Of a stretch of DNA of 64,000 bases, positions 51,646 to 60,325 are shown piece after piece. The stretch is from CAIXLI01 sp964587125. GTDB lineage: Bacteria; Pseudomonadota; Alphaproteobacteria; UBA9219. A program made the position numbers and the translations under genes. The notes beneath the pieces were generated by a model, which had not been told where the DNA came from, made no database searches, and saw nothing but the letters and a program-made list of their open reading frames with translations. The stretch's first letter is position 1. Each line of letters begins with the position of its first letter. Location of the stretch: NCBI GenBank assembly GCA_964587125.1, contig CAZPKC010000007.1:41103-105102 (forward strand). The letters run 5' to 3'.

Positions 51646-53538
51646 TTAGGCGCGTTTAAACTCAGGTACGAGCTCGATGAGTTTAGAGACGGACTGCGTT
51701 TCGTCCATCCCTTCGCGCAGATGCAGGGCATAGTCGTTCAGCTGCTGCTGCAAAAAGTCCAACCCGACCGTCGTGGCCTTGCCGAGCTTAACGCCGGAAG
51801 CAGCGGAGGGAATGAGTTCCTCGGCATCGGCGAACAGTTCTTCATGCAGTTTTTCGCCCTTGCGCAAGCCCGTATAGGCGATCCTGATATCCTCATCGGG
51901 ACGCAATCCCGCGAGGCGGATCATCTGTCGTGCAAGATCAGCAATTTTCACCGGCTCGCCCATGTCCAGAACCAGAACCTTGCCGCGCTGGTCGTCCGGC
52001 CTCATGCTTAAAGACGACGCTTGCAGCACAAGCTCGACCGCCTCGCGCACCGTCATAAAATAGCGAGTCATATCGGGATGCGTGACGGTCAAAGGCCCCC
52101 CCTTGGCCAGCTGCTCCTGAAAGCGCGGCACGACCGATCCCGTCGATCCCAACACGTTGCCGAAACGCACCGTGACGAACCGCGTGGCTTTGGAAGACAG
52201 ATCGAGCGCTTGGCAATACATTTCCGCCAGCCTTTTCGTCGCGCCCATGACGCTCGACGGACGAACGGCCTTGTCGGTCGAAATCAGAACCATCGCCGCG
52301 CAACCGGAGCGCAAGCAGGCGTCGGCTATGACGCGCGTGCCGATCACGTTGGTCAGAATCGCCTCGCGGATATTTTCTTCGGCGATCGGAACGTGCTTGA
52401 TCGCGGCGGCGTGAAAGACCAGATCGGGCTTTTCGGCGTCGAAAATCTGGCGGATGCGCGCGGCGTCGCGCACGTCGCCGATCAGCGAATGGACAGCCTG
52501 ATGCGGGAACGTTTCCCTTATTTCCATATCGATGCGGTACAGGTTGAATTCGCCGAATTCGACAAGCGCCAGCTCCTTGGGCTCGAGGGCCGCGATCTGC
52601 CGCGTCAATTCCGAACCGATTGTCCCTCCCGCGCCCGTGACCAGCACGCGTCTGCCGCGGATCATCGCGCGGATATCGCTGCGGTTCAGTTTCGTTTCGG
52701 GGCGTCCGAGCAAATCCTCCAAAGCCAAGGGCTGATCGCGCATCGTCAGCGCCGTAGCGACGTCCGAGCGCACGTCGGTTAAAGCGGGTAGGCGCGACAA
52801 GCTTAAGCCGAGCGCGGATGCCGTTTCCAGAAGCTGGTTCACAAGGCCGCTGTTAAAGCGCGAAACGGCCCGCGTCAGGATCAGGCGGGAAGGCGCTTTC
52901 CCCCCCTCGCGCAAATCGGCGACAATCGCGGGCAATTCGTCGATAGTGCCAATGACGTTGACGCCTTGAATCGTGCGCCTCACGCGCTTGGCGTTTTCCC
53001 CGATAATTCCTACGACGTTATAAGGCGCTTGTGGATTGGCGCTGACGGCGCGCAGGAAAATATCGGCTTCGTCGCCCGCGCCGACGAGCAAAACGTTGAC
53101 GCGTCCGCCGCCCGAACGCTCCCACAGGACGTTCAGGCGCCTTTCCCGCAACATGCGGAAGATCATACGGGGTCCGCCAAGACCCGCCAGCATGATAAAC
53201 CACGCCATAAAGGGAACCGTGCGCGGCACGCCTTCCAAACGCGTCGTGACGAAAGCGATCGCCAGAAAAATTGCCGTGGCCAGCGTTGCGGCGCGAAGAA
53301 TTTCCGTCAAATCGCGCAACGACGCGAACGCCCAGATGCTCCGATAAAGCCCCTGCGCCCAAAAGACGATCCCGCAGGTCACGGTAAAAAGCAGCGAGGC
53401 TATGACGGCTTCGCCGACGGGCAAAACACTAAAATCCCCGCTGACGCGCAGATAAAGCGCCAGCCAGAACGAAACCGCCGCTATCAGGACATCATGAACG
53501 AAGGCAAGCAGTCGGCGGTTGGTAGTGATAAGGTTCAT
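51646..53538 (-). CDS. Membrane-bound nucleotide-sugar 4,6-dehydratase/epimerase (WbpM/CapD family)
   Basis: A 630-residue protein. Four N-terminal membrane helices (about 10-135) precede a first Rossmann-like domain (VNVLLVGAGDEADIFLR) and the catalytic SDR domain with VLVTGAGGTIGSEL. The active-site STDKAVRPSSVMGATKR carries the Thr-Asp-Lys of the 4,6-dehydratases in place of the usual Tyr. It likely converts UDP-GlcNAc to a 4-keto-6-deoxy sugar for surface polysaccharide. It stands alone here but could feed the 33-40 kb locus. Confidence 0.9.
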   Translation of the reverse strand: MNLITTNRRLLAFVHDVLIAAVSFWLALYLRVSGDFSVLPVGEAVIASLLFTVTCGIVFWAQGLYRSIWAFASLRDLTEILRAATLATAIFLAIAFVTTRLEGVPRTVPFMAWFIMLAGLGGPRMIFRMLRERRLNVLWERSGGGRVNVLLVGAGDEADIFLRAVSANPQAPYNVVGIIGENAKRVRRTIQGVNVIGTIDELPAIVADLREGGKAPSRLILTRAVSRFNSGLVNQLLETASALGLSLSRLPALTDVRSDVATALTMRDQPLALEDLLGRPETKLNRSDIRAMIRGRRVLVTGAGGTIGSELTRQIAALEPKELALVEFGEFNLYRIDMEIRETFPHQAVHSLIGDVRDAARIRQIFDAEKPDLVFHAAAIKHVPIAEENIREAILTNVIGTRVIADACLRSGCAAMVLISTDKAVRPSSVMGATKRLAEMYCQALDLSSKATRFVTVRFGNVLGSTGSVVPRFQEQLAKGGPLTVTHPDMTRYFMTVREAVELVLQASSLSMRPDDQRGKVLVLDMGEPVKIADLARQMIRLAGLRPDEDIRIAYTGLRKGEKLHEELFADAEELIPSAASGVKLGKATTVGLDFLQQQLNDYALHLREGMDETQSVSKLIELVPEFKRA

Positions 53539-53811
53539 GATATCGTTTGACGTTCCTTGAAAAAGAAGGATTTTGGCGTTCTTCCTGCGTGATTTTTTAA
53601 CGGCCTCATTTTATGCCCTTTCCGAGTCAAAATCGCAACAATCAAGGCACGGCAACGGAAATAGAGGGGTCTTGGCCCCGTGTACAGACGCAAATACTCC
53701 TTTATGCATAGAGGATTATCCATAGGCGAAGGACCGCCGTTTATTAGTAACCATTTCTTAGAAACTGGCATCTATGTTTAAAAAAGTGACTTCGGAAAAG
53801 GGAATCGAAAG

Positions 53812-54399
53812 ATGGAAAAGCCCGGTTTGCCCGATCCGGCCAACCTTAACGGAACTGGCGCATCCGATCCTGGATCCTTGACATCCGGGCTTTCCGTTTC
53901 GCGCTTCCCCGACGGATGTCAGATACCCTCCGCCGAGAAGCTTGAAGAGTACCGCCAACGAATAGTGGATACGAACATCGATGCGCGGTCGTTTTTATCG
54001 ACGGATTATCTCAACGCGTTCAATTCCATCGTTATGCTTTTGGATATGCTGCCGGACGCGCCCGAATTGGTTGAGGAAGTCGAAAACTGGCGATTCCTCG
54101 ACTATGCCCAACATTTCAAAGCCAGCGGCCTTAGCTTCGCGGATTTGGCGATCGAGGTTTATCCTTTCGCCCCGCCCGACCTGCGCGAAGCCCTTGAACG
54201 CAAAGCCAATGGAATCCGCATCATTATAGAAGAGCTCGCGCGCATGCTTCGCCGCCTGCTCGACGCCGGGGAAAAAGAAGCGTTTTCCAATATCGCGTGC
54301 ACGATGGCGGCGCAAATGCGCGTAATGATGGAAGAAGGCAACGGCATCATCCACGGCGGCAATGCCACCGCACAGGCGGATATCGACAAGCTCTTCTAA
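53812..54399 (+). CDS. Hypothetical conserved-looking protein upstream of cysS
   Basis: A 195-residue soluble protein. A disordered N-terminus (GLPDPANLNGTGASDPGSL) precedes an all-helical body (SAEKLEEYRQRIVDTNIDARSFLSTDYLNAFNSIVMLLDML). There are three Cys and no signal peptide. Composition matches the housekeeping genes and the cysS gene follows after 50 nt. No family recognised. Confidence 0.68.
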   Translation: MEKPGLPDPANLNGTGASDPGSLTSGLSVSRFPDGCQIPSAEKLEEYRQRIVDTNIDARSFLSTDYLNAFNSIVMLLDMLPDAPELVEEVENWRFLDYAQHFKASGLSFADLAIEVYPFAPPDLREALERKANGIRIIIEELARMLRRLLDAGEKEAFSNIACTMAAQMRVMMEEGNGIIHGGNATAQADIDKLF

Positions 54400-54449
54400 C
54401 CGCGCTTGATCTTTTTCACTAAAAAGGCGATCTTGATTATCCTCGAAGT

Positions 54450-55835
54450 ATGGACGCAAACATGCCGACTCTTTATATCCACAACACGCTTTCGCGCAAA
54501 AAAGAAGAATTCAAGCCGATCGATCCCAAGCACATCGGCATGTACGTCTGCGGCCCCACGGTTTACGACTTAGCGCATCTGGGCAACGCGCGGCCCGTCG
54601 TGGTTTTCGATACGCTGTATCGGCTGTTGAAACGGCTTTATCCGCGCGTGACTTACGTCCGCAACATCACCGACATTGACGATAAAATCATCGCCAAAGC
54701 CAAGGAAACCGGAGAATCCATCGGCGACATCACGAAACGCACCGCGCAAGCCTATCACGAGGACATGGAGGCCCTGAACGCCCTTCCTCCCGACGAAGAG
54801 CCCCTATGCACCCAAACCATTCCCGAAATGCTCGAGATGATCGGCATGCTGATCGAAAAAGGCCACGCCTATGCAGCCGAAGGGCATGTATTATTCAACG
54901 TGCCGTCGATGAAGAATTACGGGGAATTGTCACGCCGGTCGCGCGACGAGCTGGTCGCTGGGGCGCGCATCGAAGTCGCTCCCTATAAAAAAGACCCTGC
55001 CGATTTCGTTTTGTGGAAGCCGAGCGCTCCCGATCAGCCCGGTTGGGACAGCCCGTGGGGGCGGGGCCGCCCGGGCTGGCATATCGAATGTTCAGCGATG
55101 GCGAAAAAATATCTGGGCGTCACGTTCGACATCCACGGCGGAGGACTGGATTTGATCTTCCCGCATCACGAAAACGAAATTGCCCAAAGCCGCTCGGCGC
55201 ACGACGGCGCGCCTTTGGCGAAATACTGGATGCACAACGGCTTTTTGACGGTCAACAACGACAAAATGTCGAAGTCGCTGAAAAATTTTTTCACGGTGCG
55301 CGATTTGCTGGCGATCGCGCCGGGCGAAGCGGTGCGGTTGGCTTTGCTGTCGGGGCATTACCGTCAGCCGCTGGATTTCTCCCAACAATCCCTCTTCCAA
55401 GCCAAATCGAGACTTGACCGTTGGTATATTGCCCTACGCACAATCGCATCCATGCAAGTCGAGGCCGCGCCTGTCCCTCCATCTCTGGAGGAGGCGTTGT
55501 GCGACGATCTAAATACGCCATCAGCAATAGTTGAAATTGATAAGCTTGCAAGCGAGTTGTTCCATACAAGCAATCCCAAAAAGGTAAAATCTCAGTTGCT
55601 TGCTGCTGGCGCGGCTTTAGGAATTCTCCAACAATCCCCCGAAGAGTGGTTCCGTTGGCAACCCGCCGGAAAATCCGGCCCGACGGATGCCGAAATCGAC
55701 GCGCAAATTGCCGCGCGTCTTGCCGCGCGAAAAGCCAAAAACTTCGCCGAAGCCGACCGCATCCGCGACGCACTGGCCTCGCAAGGCGTCATTCTCGAAG
55801 ACGGCGCGGGCGGCACGACGTGGCGGCGCGGCTAA
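54450..55835 (+). CDS. cysS: Cysteinyl-tRNA synthetase
   Basis: A 461-residue class I aminoacyl-tRNA synthetase. CGPTVYDLAHLGNAR gives the first zinc Cys and the HLGN form of HIGH. WHIECSAM and GGGLDLIFPHHENE give the other zinc ligands. KMSKSLKN is the KMSKS loop. The C-terminal anticodon-binding domain ends LEDGAGGTTWRRG. Length is normal. It converges with the amidohydrolase gene, sharing 4 nt at the stops. Confidence 0.96.
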   Translation: MDANMPTLYIHNTLSRKKEEFKPIDPKHIGMYVCGPTVYDLAHLGNARPVVVFDTLYRLLKRLYPRVTYVRNITDIDDKIIAKAKETGESIGDITKRTAQAYHEDMEALNALPPDEEPLCTQTIPEMLEMIGMLIEKGHAYAAEGHVLFNVPSMKNYGELSRRSRDELVAGARIEVAPYKKDPADFVLWKPSAPDQPGWDSPWGRGRPGWHIECSAMAKKYLGVTFDIHGGGLDLIFPHHENEIAQSRSAHDGAPLAKYWMHNGFLTVNNDKMSKSLKNFFTVRDLLAIAPGEAVRLALLSGHYRQPLDFSQQSLFQAKSRLDRWYIALRTIASMQVEAAPVPPSLEEALCDDLNTPSAIVEIDKLASELFHTSNPKKVKSQLLAAGAALGILQQSPEEWFRWQPAGKSGPTDAEIDAQIAARLAARKAKNFAEADRIRDALASQGVILEDGAGGTTWRRG

Positions 55836-56752
55836 CCGAAATTGGCAGGAAAAGCCTGCTTGCGATAAGGAACAAGGCTTGGTTCCTCCGGCGATAGCGT
55901 TGGAATAACCTTCCGCACGTTATCGTAGAACATTTGAATCTCCGCGTCGGAAAAATCCGCTTTCCTGAGCGCGTCTTCCTGAGGAGCGAAGGAACTATAA
56001 ATCTTGTACTCCGGCGCGTCGCTCGGCAGGGGGAAATCGCTTCCCATCAGGATTTTATCGAGCAATTCGGGATTCTCGCGCGTGGCTTCGCGCAACAACT
56101 GCGCCTTTTCGAAAAACGCCAGGCAGGACGTTTCCAGATAGATATTCTCGTGCGCCTTGGCAGCCTCGATCATCTCGGACACCAGCATAATCATTGTTCT
56201 GCGATACCGATCGAGATAGGAGACTCCAAGAAACTGCGGCGCTCCGTAGGCCCCCGCATGGCAACCGATAAGCGTAACGTCGGGATAGGACTTTGCCAGC
56301 TTGGACATTAGCTTTCCGCGCGAGCGGGTCAGGTTCTCGTCTTCCATGTGAAAAAGAACGGGGATGCGCTGCTCTTGCGCGGTGTCCAGAACGCCGCGCA
56401 AAATGCCTACCTTCGCATCCAGCATTTCGCACATCGGATGGATTTTGACGCCGGTCGCATGAGGCGGAATATTCGGACGCGCCCAATCGCGCACCCAATA
56501 TATCGGGGAAATGTCAGCAATTCCGGACAAAGCAAGCGTCGCTTCCGCAAGAGTGTCCGCATCGTCGCAATAAAGGCATGCCTGCGCCAGATGTTGGGAA
56601 ACAATATGCGCGCGCACGTCCTCGATCGTCGTCGGTTTAATGGGATGAATGCGCCGTCCGAGCTTGAAGCTCATGGCTTTTCTGGCTTCGCCCGTCAGAT
56701 TCCAAAGCTTATCAATATCGCCCAGATGAATATGTGCATCTCTTCTTTGCAT
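55832..56752 (-). CDS. Amidohydrolase-family metal-dependent hydrolase
   Basis: A 306-residue TIM-barrel enzyme of the amidohydrolase-2 type. The first metal pair is RDAHIHLGD (H7, H9), VLFHMED and LIGCHAGAYG supply His on later strands, and ILMGSDFPLPSD gives the final Asp. Substrate unknown; members act as decarboxylases or lactonases. It stands alone on the minus strand against cysS. Confidence 0.82.
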   Translation of the reverse strand: MQRRDAHIHLGDIDKLWNLTGEARKAMSFKLGRRIHPIKPTTIEDVRAHIVSQHLAQACLYCDDADTLAEATLALSGIADISPIYWVRDWARPNIPPHATGVKIHPMCEMLDAKVGILRGVLDTAQEQRIPVLFHMEDENLTRSRGKLMSKLAKSYPDVTLIGCHAGAYGAPQFLGVSYLDRYRRTMIMLVSEMIEAAKAHENIYLETSCLAFFEKAQLLREATRENPELLDKILMGSDFPLPSDAPEYKIYSSFAPQEDALRKADFSDAEIQMFYDNVRKVIPTLSPEEPSLVPYRKQAFPANFG

Positions 56753-57107
56753 CGCTTAAAAACACACAAAAATTCGCAGCGTCTCCCGAAGTTTTGAACG
56801 CTACCACGGAAACGGCTGTTTTCAATCCGGATAGCGGCTCTTCCTTAACATTATTTCCTCTTTTTCCCTTTAAAAAACGCGGGAATCCCTTGTTTTTCAG
56901 CCTGTCTCAACGAAAAACGCCTAGGAGCGCATAAAAAGGTAGAATCCTGCGCATATATCGGTAGAATGGACGGCGAAGTTTCCATAAGGAAGCTTTAATC
57001 GATCCTCAAAATCTACTCTAAGGATCGTTCGGATGCCTGACCGCGTCCGGCAGGAATGCTTTTTATTTTTTGTTCAATTGAGTTGTACGCTTTCAAGGAG
57101 AGCACCT
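56753..57107. other. Intergenic region upstream of trcR
   Basis: About 355 bases without a convincing gene. GGTAGAAT occurs twice, at 56938-56945 and 56960-56967, 22 nt apart (two helical turns), on one face of the DNA. The trcR promoter probably lies to the right. The region may bind a regulator. Confidence 0.45.
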
Positions 57108-57779
57108 ATGGCCATCCCCCTCATGCCCAAAGCAACTGCCGTCTGGCTGGTTCAAAACACGACGCTGACGTTCGATCAGATAGCCGAATTCTGCGGCTTA
57201 CATAAGCTCGAAGTTCAGGCCATCGCCGACGGAGAGGTCGCGATCAGCATCGTCGGCCTCGATCCGGTTTTCAACGGCCAGCTCACGCAGGACGAAATCA
57301 AGCGCTGCGAAGCCGATCCGCGCGCGCGCCTCAAAATGACCAAGAGCGACCTGCCGCATCCCATCACGCGCACGAAAGGCGCACGCTATACGCCCGTCTC
57401 GAAGCGCGGCGAGAAGCCCGATGCGATTTCATATCTCATCAAGAATTATCCCGACCTGCTCGACGCGCAAATCGCGCGCCTCTTGGGAACGACCAAGGAC
57501 ACGATCGCCAAAGTGCGCGAGCGGACGCATTGGAACACCACGAATATCAAACCGCAGAATCCGGTTCTTCTGGGCCTTTGCAAACAAGCCGATCTCGAAG
57601 CCGCGGTCAAACGCGCCCAGCGCCGCATTCTTCGCGAACAAGGCGCCAAGGCGAAAGAAGCGCCCGAAGCGCATGAGGCCGAGCAACCCGCAACGGACGG
57701 TTTCGTCGTCACGCCGAGCAGCGCCGAAGATGAACAGCCCGTCATCGACCACGATGATATGATGAAAAGCTTGGGATAA
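57108..57779 (+). CDS. trcR: Cell-cycle transcriptional regulator TrcR (DUF1013)
   Basis: A 223-residue DUF1013 protein, a family of alphaproteobacteria named for a role in cell-cycle transcription. It opens MAIPLMPKATAVWLVQNTTLTFDQIAEFCGLHKLEVQAIADGE, where residues 20-40 look like a helix-turn-helix. A second, DAQIARLLGTTKDTIAKVRERTHW, is a better helix-turn-helix at about 120-145. The C-terminus is acidic. AAGGAG 7 nt before 57108 fixes the start; 25 extra in-frame codons upstream are not supported. Confidence 0.92.
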   Translation: MAIPLMPKATAVWLVQNTTLTFDQIAEFCGLHKLEVQAIADGEVAISIVGLDPVFNGQLTQDEIKRCEADPRARLKMTKSDLPHPITRTKGARYTPVSKRGEKPDAISYLIKNYPDLLDAQIARLLGTTKDTIAKVRERTHWNTTNIKPQNPVLLGLCKQADLEAAVKRAQRRILREQGAKAKEAPEAHEAEQPATDGFVVTPSSAEDEQPVIDHDDMMKSLG

Positions 57780-57795
57780 GTTTCAACGCCAAACG

Positions 57796-57841
57796 ACAAA
57801 AAAGGCCGGTGAATTTCTTCACCGGCCTTTTTTATTTCTTA
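57796..57841 (+). terminator. Terminator copy 1, shared by trcR and the convergent gene
   Basis: GGCCGGTGAA / TTCACCGGCC, a 10-bp stem with a TTTC loop, flanked by A6 and T6 runs so it can act in both directions. It is nearly identical to the copy at 58830-58876 (one loop base and the tail differ). Confidence 0.88.
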
Positions 57842-57858
57842 GCCCTATCCTTCGAGAA

Positions 57859-58677
57859 TCAAGCGGCAGGCTTCTTCAGGCAAAGCTTTCTAAGCTTATC
57901 TCTATAACAATTATCGAGATAACCGTTTTTCACGGTATAATAGGGTCTGTTACTGCTCCCAAGCATATATTCGCTATCCAACGCTTTCCACAAGGCGCGG
58001 CGGACTCTGTCCATATTTATGTTTTCGCGCGCGACTTTACCAACAAGGGGAAACCGACGGATGTTTTCCTTAAGAATAATCATATCTATAGTTGTATTCA
58101 CACGTTCTTCGCCGGAATGCCAATGGTCACGACTGGCTCGTTCATGAACAACCATCTTGCCGTTTGAATAGAAGGAGATATAGAGATTATTCTTGCCTTC
58201 CCAATATTCCCCATGTCCATTTACATAATTTTCAATGCCTTCAATTCTAATATCCATCCTATTCCCGTAAAATCGAAGGGGCGAATTCGTGGGATATTCT
58301 GACGTATAAACGGGAAATGCACTTAAGGGATATCCAGGAACAGTCCCATAAAGTTCAATACTGAAGTCATTCAATTCCTTCAGAAGCGATTCCGCGACGA
58401 TCATGAATTCCGCGCGAACTTGTTCCTCTTTCGTCAATTTTGCGACCTGAGTTCCAAGGCCGTTTCGGAAATTTTTCTTCGCCTTATTCCAGTGCTCGCG
58501 TACGAACAATGCCGAGAACGCAGCGGCTCCAGATGCCGTTTCGGCGACGGTTACAATTGCATTGCGGGCCTTGCGAATTGTTTCTTCGCGTTTAAGGGCA
58601 CGTTCTTCCCTCAGACGTTCCATCGCCTCATTTTCTCTAATTACGCTGCAGGCAGCTCTTACAAAAGTCGAAGTCAT
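57859..58677 (-). CDS. Hypothetical accessory protein between duplicated terminators
   Basis: A 272-residue protein. The N-terminal 80 residues are charged helix (AMERLREERALKREETIRKARN) with one weakly hydrophobic stretch (TVAETASGAAAFSALFV). The rest is alpha/beta, aromatic-rich and His-containing (MVVHERASRDHWHSGEERVNTTIDM). No family recognised. GGAG precedes the ATG. It is clearly AT-richer than trcR and the NYN gene, and lies between two near-identical terminators, so it was probably inserted between them. Confidence 0.75.
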   Translation of the reverse strand: MTSTFVRAACSVIRENEAMERLREERALKREETIRKARNAIVTVAETASGAAAFSALFVREHWNKAKKNFRNGLGTQVAKLTKEEQVRAEFMIVAESLLKELNDFSIELYGTVPGYPLSAFPVYTSEYPTNSPLRFYGNRMDIRIEGIENYVNGHGEYWEGKNNLYISFYSNGKMVVHERASRDHWHSGEERVNTTIDMIILKENIRRFPLVGKVARENINMDRVRRALWKALDSEYMLGSSNRPYYTVKNGYLDNCYRDKLRKLCLKKPAA

Positions 58678-58829
58678 ATAACGTCTCCGTGTAAATTAAT
58701 AATTATGCGCGCGGATTATACTCTTTTTGTTTCCCGTTCTTCATGCTCGAAAAATACTTTCACGCTGCGCCTACGCTGATTTTTGGCAAAAATTAACCAT
58801 AGTGGAGATACATGGGGGCAAACAGGAAC

Positions 58830-58876
58830 ACAAAAAAGGCCGGTGAATTTCTCCACCGGCCTTTTTTTAATTCTTA
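58830..58876 (-). terminator. Terminator copy 2, after the NYN-domain gene
   Basis: GGCCGGTG / CACCGGCC, an 8-bp stem with an AATTTCTC loop, A6 and T7 on the sides. Two loop-side pairs present in copy 1 are lost. It ends the NYN gene on the minus strand. Confidence 0.85.
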
Positions 58877-58887
58877 TGCAAACGCGC

Positions 58888-59535
58888 TTAAGCGACATCC
58901 GCGATTTCTTCCTGCGTTTCGGCAAGGCTCTGCGCGACATCCTTCAACGTCGGCTGCGGTTGCGTGGAGGGAATCGCGGGCTGTCCCTGTCCTTGCGGCA
59001 TGTCTGTGCGCGCGCGCGCGATGTGCGGCATGATGTCCTGAAGCTCGATGAAATTGTCGGCCTGGCGGCGCAATTCGTCGGCCACCATCGGAGGCGAAGA
59101 ACGCATCGTGCTGACGACGCTCACGCGGACTCCTTTGCGCTGCACGGCTTCGACCAAACGGCGGAAATCTCCGTCGCCCGAGAAAATGATGATGTGTTCG
59201 ACATGATCGCACATCTCCATCACATCGATGGCGAGTTCGATATCCATGTTGCCTTTGATCTTTCGGCGGCCGAAAGCGTCCGTGAATTCCTTGGTCGGCT
59301 TCGTGACCATCGAATAACCGTTATAATCAAGCCAATCCACCAACGGGCGAATGGGCGAATACTCTTCGTTTTCAATCAGCGCGGTGTAATAGAACGCGCG
59401 CACAAGACGTCCGCGTCCCGCAAAAACTTCCAATAACTTCTTGTAATCTATGTCGAAGCCAAGACCACGAGCCGCGGCATAAAGATTGGCTCCGTCGATA
59501 AACATGGCCGAACGTTCTTCTTTATAAAATATCAT
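58888..59535 (-). CDS. NYN-domain (LabA/DUF88) protein
   Basis: A 215-residue PIN-like nuclease-fold protein. The acidic site is visible in AMFIDGANLYAAAR, KGNMDIELAIDVM and IIFSGDGDFRRLVEAVQRKG. The C-terminus is Gln/Pro-rich and ends with a short helix. NYN proteins are thought to act on RNA. The start at 59535 follows GAGGG by 6 nt; an ATG four codons upstream lies before that site. Located just before rpoZ, divergent. Confidence 0.88.
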   Translation of the reverse strand: MIFYKEERSAMFIDGANLYAAARGLGFDIDYKKLLEVFAGRGRLVRAFYYTALIENEEYSPIRPLVDWLDYNGYSMVTKPTKEFTDAFGRRKIKGNMDIELAIDVMEMCDHVEHIIIFSGDGDFRRLVEAVQRKGVRVSVVSTMRSSPPMVADELRRQADNFIELQDIMPHIARARTDMPQGQGQPAIPSTQPQPTLKDVAQSLAETQEEIADVA

Positions 59536-59852
59536 TTTTTCCCTCATATTCCCTGAAAAGACCTGTTTACTAACGACCCACGCAAAAAGCCAGCAGTTTC
59601 TTCAAACACTACCAAAAAAAGGTATCTCCGGCGAGTGAATAGTCAGCTAGGCCACCCGGAAAGGGTTAGGTGAATCAACAGCTTTAATATACCTTAATTC
59701 AATTCCGTTAACAAGAAGAACTCGCATTTTTTCATTGTCATCCCGAAATATCCCGCTTTACAAAGGGTTGGATAAAATTGTAGGTTCCGCGCTCGACTTA
59801 TCCGCCGAAGCTTCTTGGCGAAGGCGGAACGTTTTAATGGAAGAGGATTCCG
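59536..59852. other. Intergenic region between the NYN gene and rpoZ
   Basis: About 317 AT-rich bases with no gene. It should carry divergent promoters for the NYN gene and for rpoZ-spoT. A GAATC (CcrM-type) site lies near 59673. I see no strong hairpin. Confidence 0.45.
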
Positions 59853-60281
59853 ATGGCTCGCGTTACCGTTGAAGATTGCATCGTTCAAGTTCCCAACCGT
59901 TTTGAGCTCGTCATGCTCGCGGCGCATCGCGCGCGCGCATTGGGGTCTGGCGCGGAACTGAAAGTCGGCCGCGACCGCGACAAAAATCCGGTTGTCGCGT
60001 TGCGCGAAATCGCCGAAAAGCAGCTTGAACTGCCCATGCTCGAGGAATCCCTGATCAAGAGCCTGCAGAAGCGCATCGAACCTGAACAGCCCGAAGAAGA
60101 AGTCACCGAATTGATGGCGGGCGAACAGCAAAGCTGGATCAACGCCGCCGACTCGACGGAAGACGACGAGGGTGAAGACGACGTCGACGCCGAAATTGAA
60201 GGCGAGGAACCCGTGGAAGGCGAAGAAACCGCCGCCGATGCTCCTTTGACCTCGTTCGAAGACGCGGATGTTAAGGACTAG
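59853..60281 (+). CDS. rpoZ: RNA polymerase omega subunit
   Basis: A 142-residue omega subunit. MARVTVEDCIVQVPNRFELVMLAAHRARALGSG is the family start; NPVVALREIAEKQL completes the conserved core by about residue 65. The C-terminal half is a very acidic tail (DDEGEDDVDAEIEGEE), longer than in E. coli. It aids polymerase assembly and, with spoT next, is part of the stringent response. spoT follows after 44 nt. Confidence 0.95.
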   Translation: MARVTVEDCIVQVPNRFELVMLAAHRARALGSGAELKVGRDRDKNPVVALREIAEKQLELPMLEESLIKSLQKRIEPEQPEEEVTELMAGEQQSWINAADSTEDDEGEDDVDAEIEGEEPVEGEETAADAPLTSFEDADVKD

Positions 60282-60325
60282 TTAGGCTAAAGCTGCTATC
60301 ATTAGTTCCCTTTAAAGGAACTGTG

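Larger units (their letters stand above)
57796..58876. repeat. Direct repeat of a terminator bracketing one accessory gene
   Basis: The 46-47 nt copies at 57796-57841 and 58830-58876 begin ACAAAAAAGGCCGGTGAA and differ by one loop base and a 1-2 nt tail change. They bracket a 1-kb AT-rich segment with one gene. Confidence 0.85.

Noticed and set aside
55430..55640. AT-richer patch inside cysS as possible recombination scar
   Set aside because: The patch falls in the less conserved domain before the anticodon-binding region, the frame is intact and length is normal; ordinary codon drift explains it.
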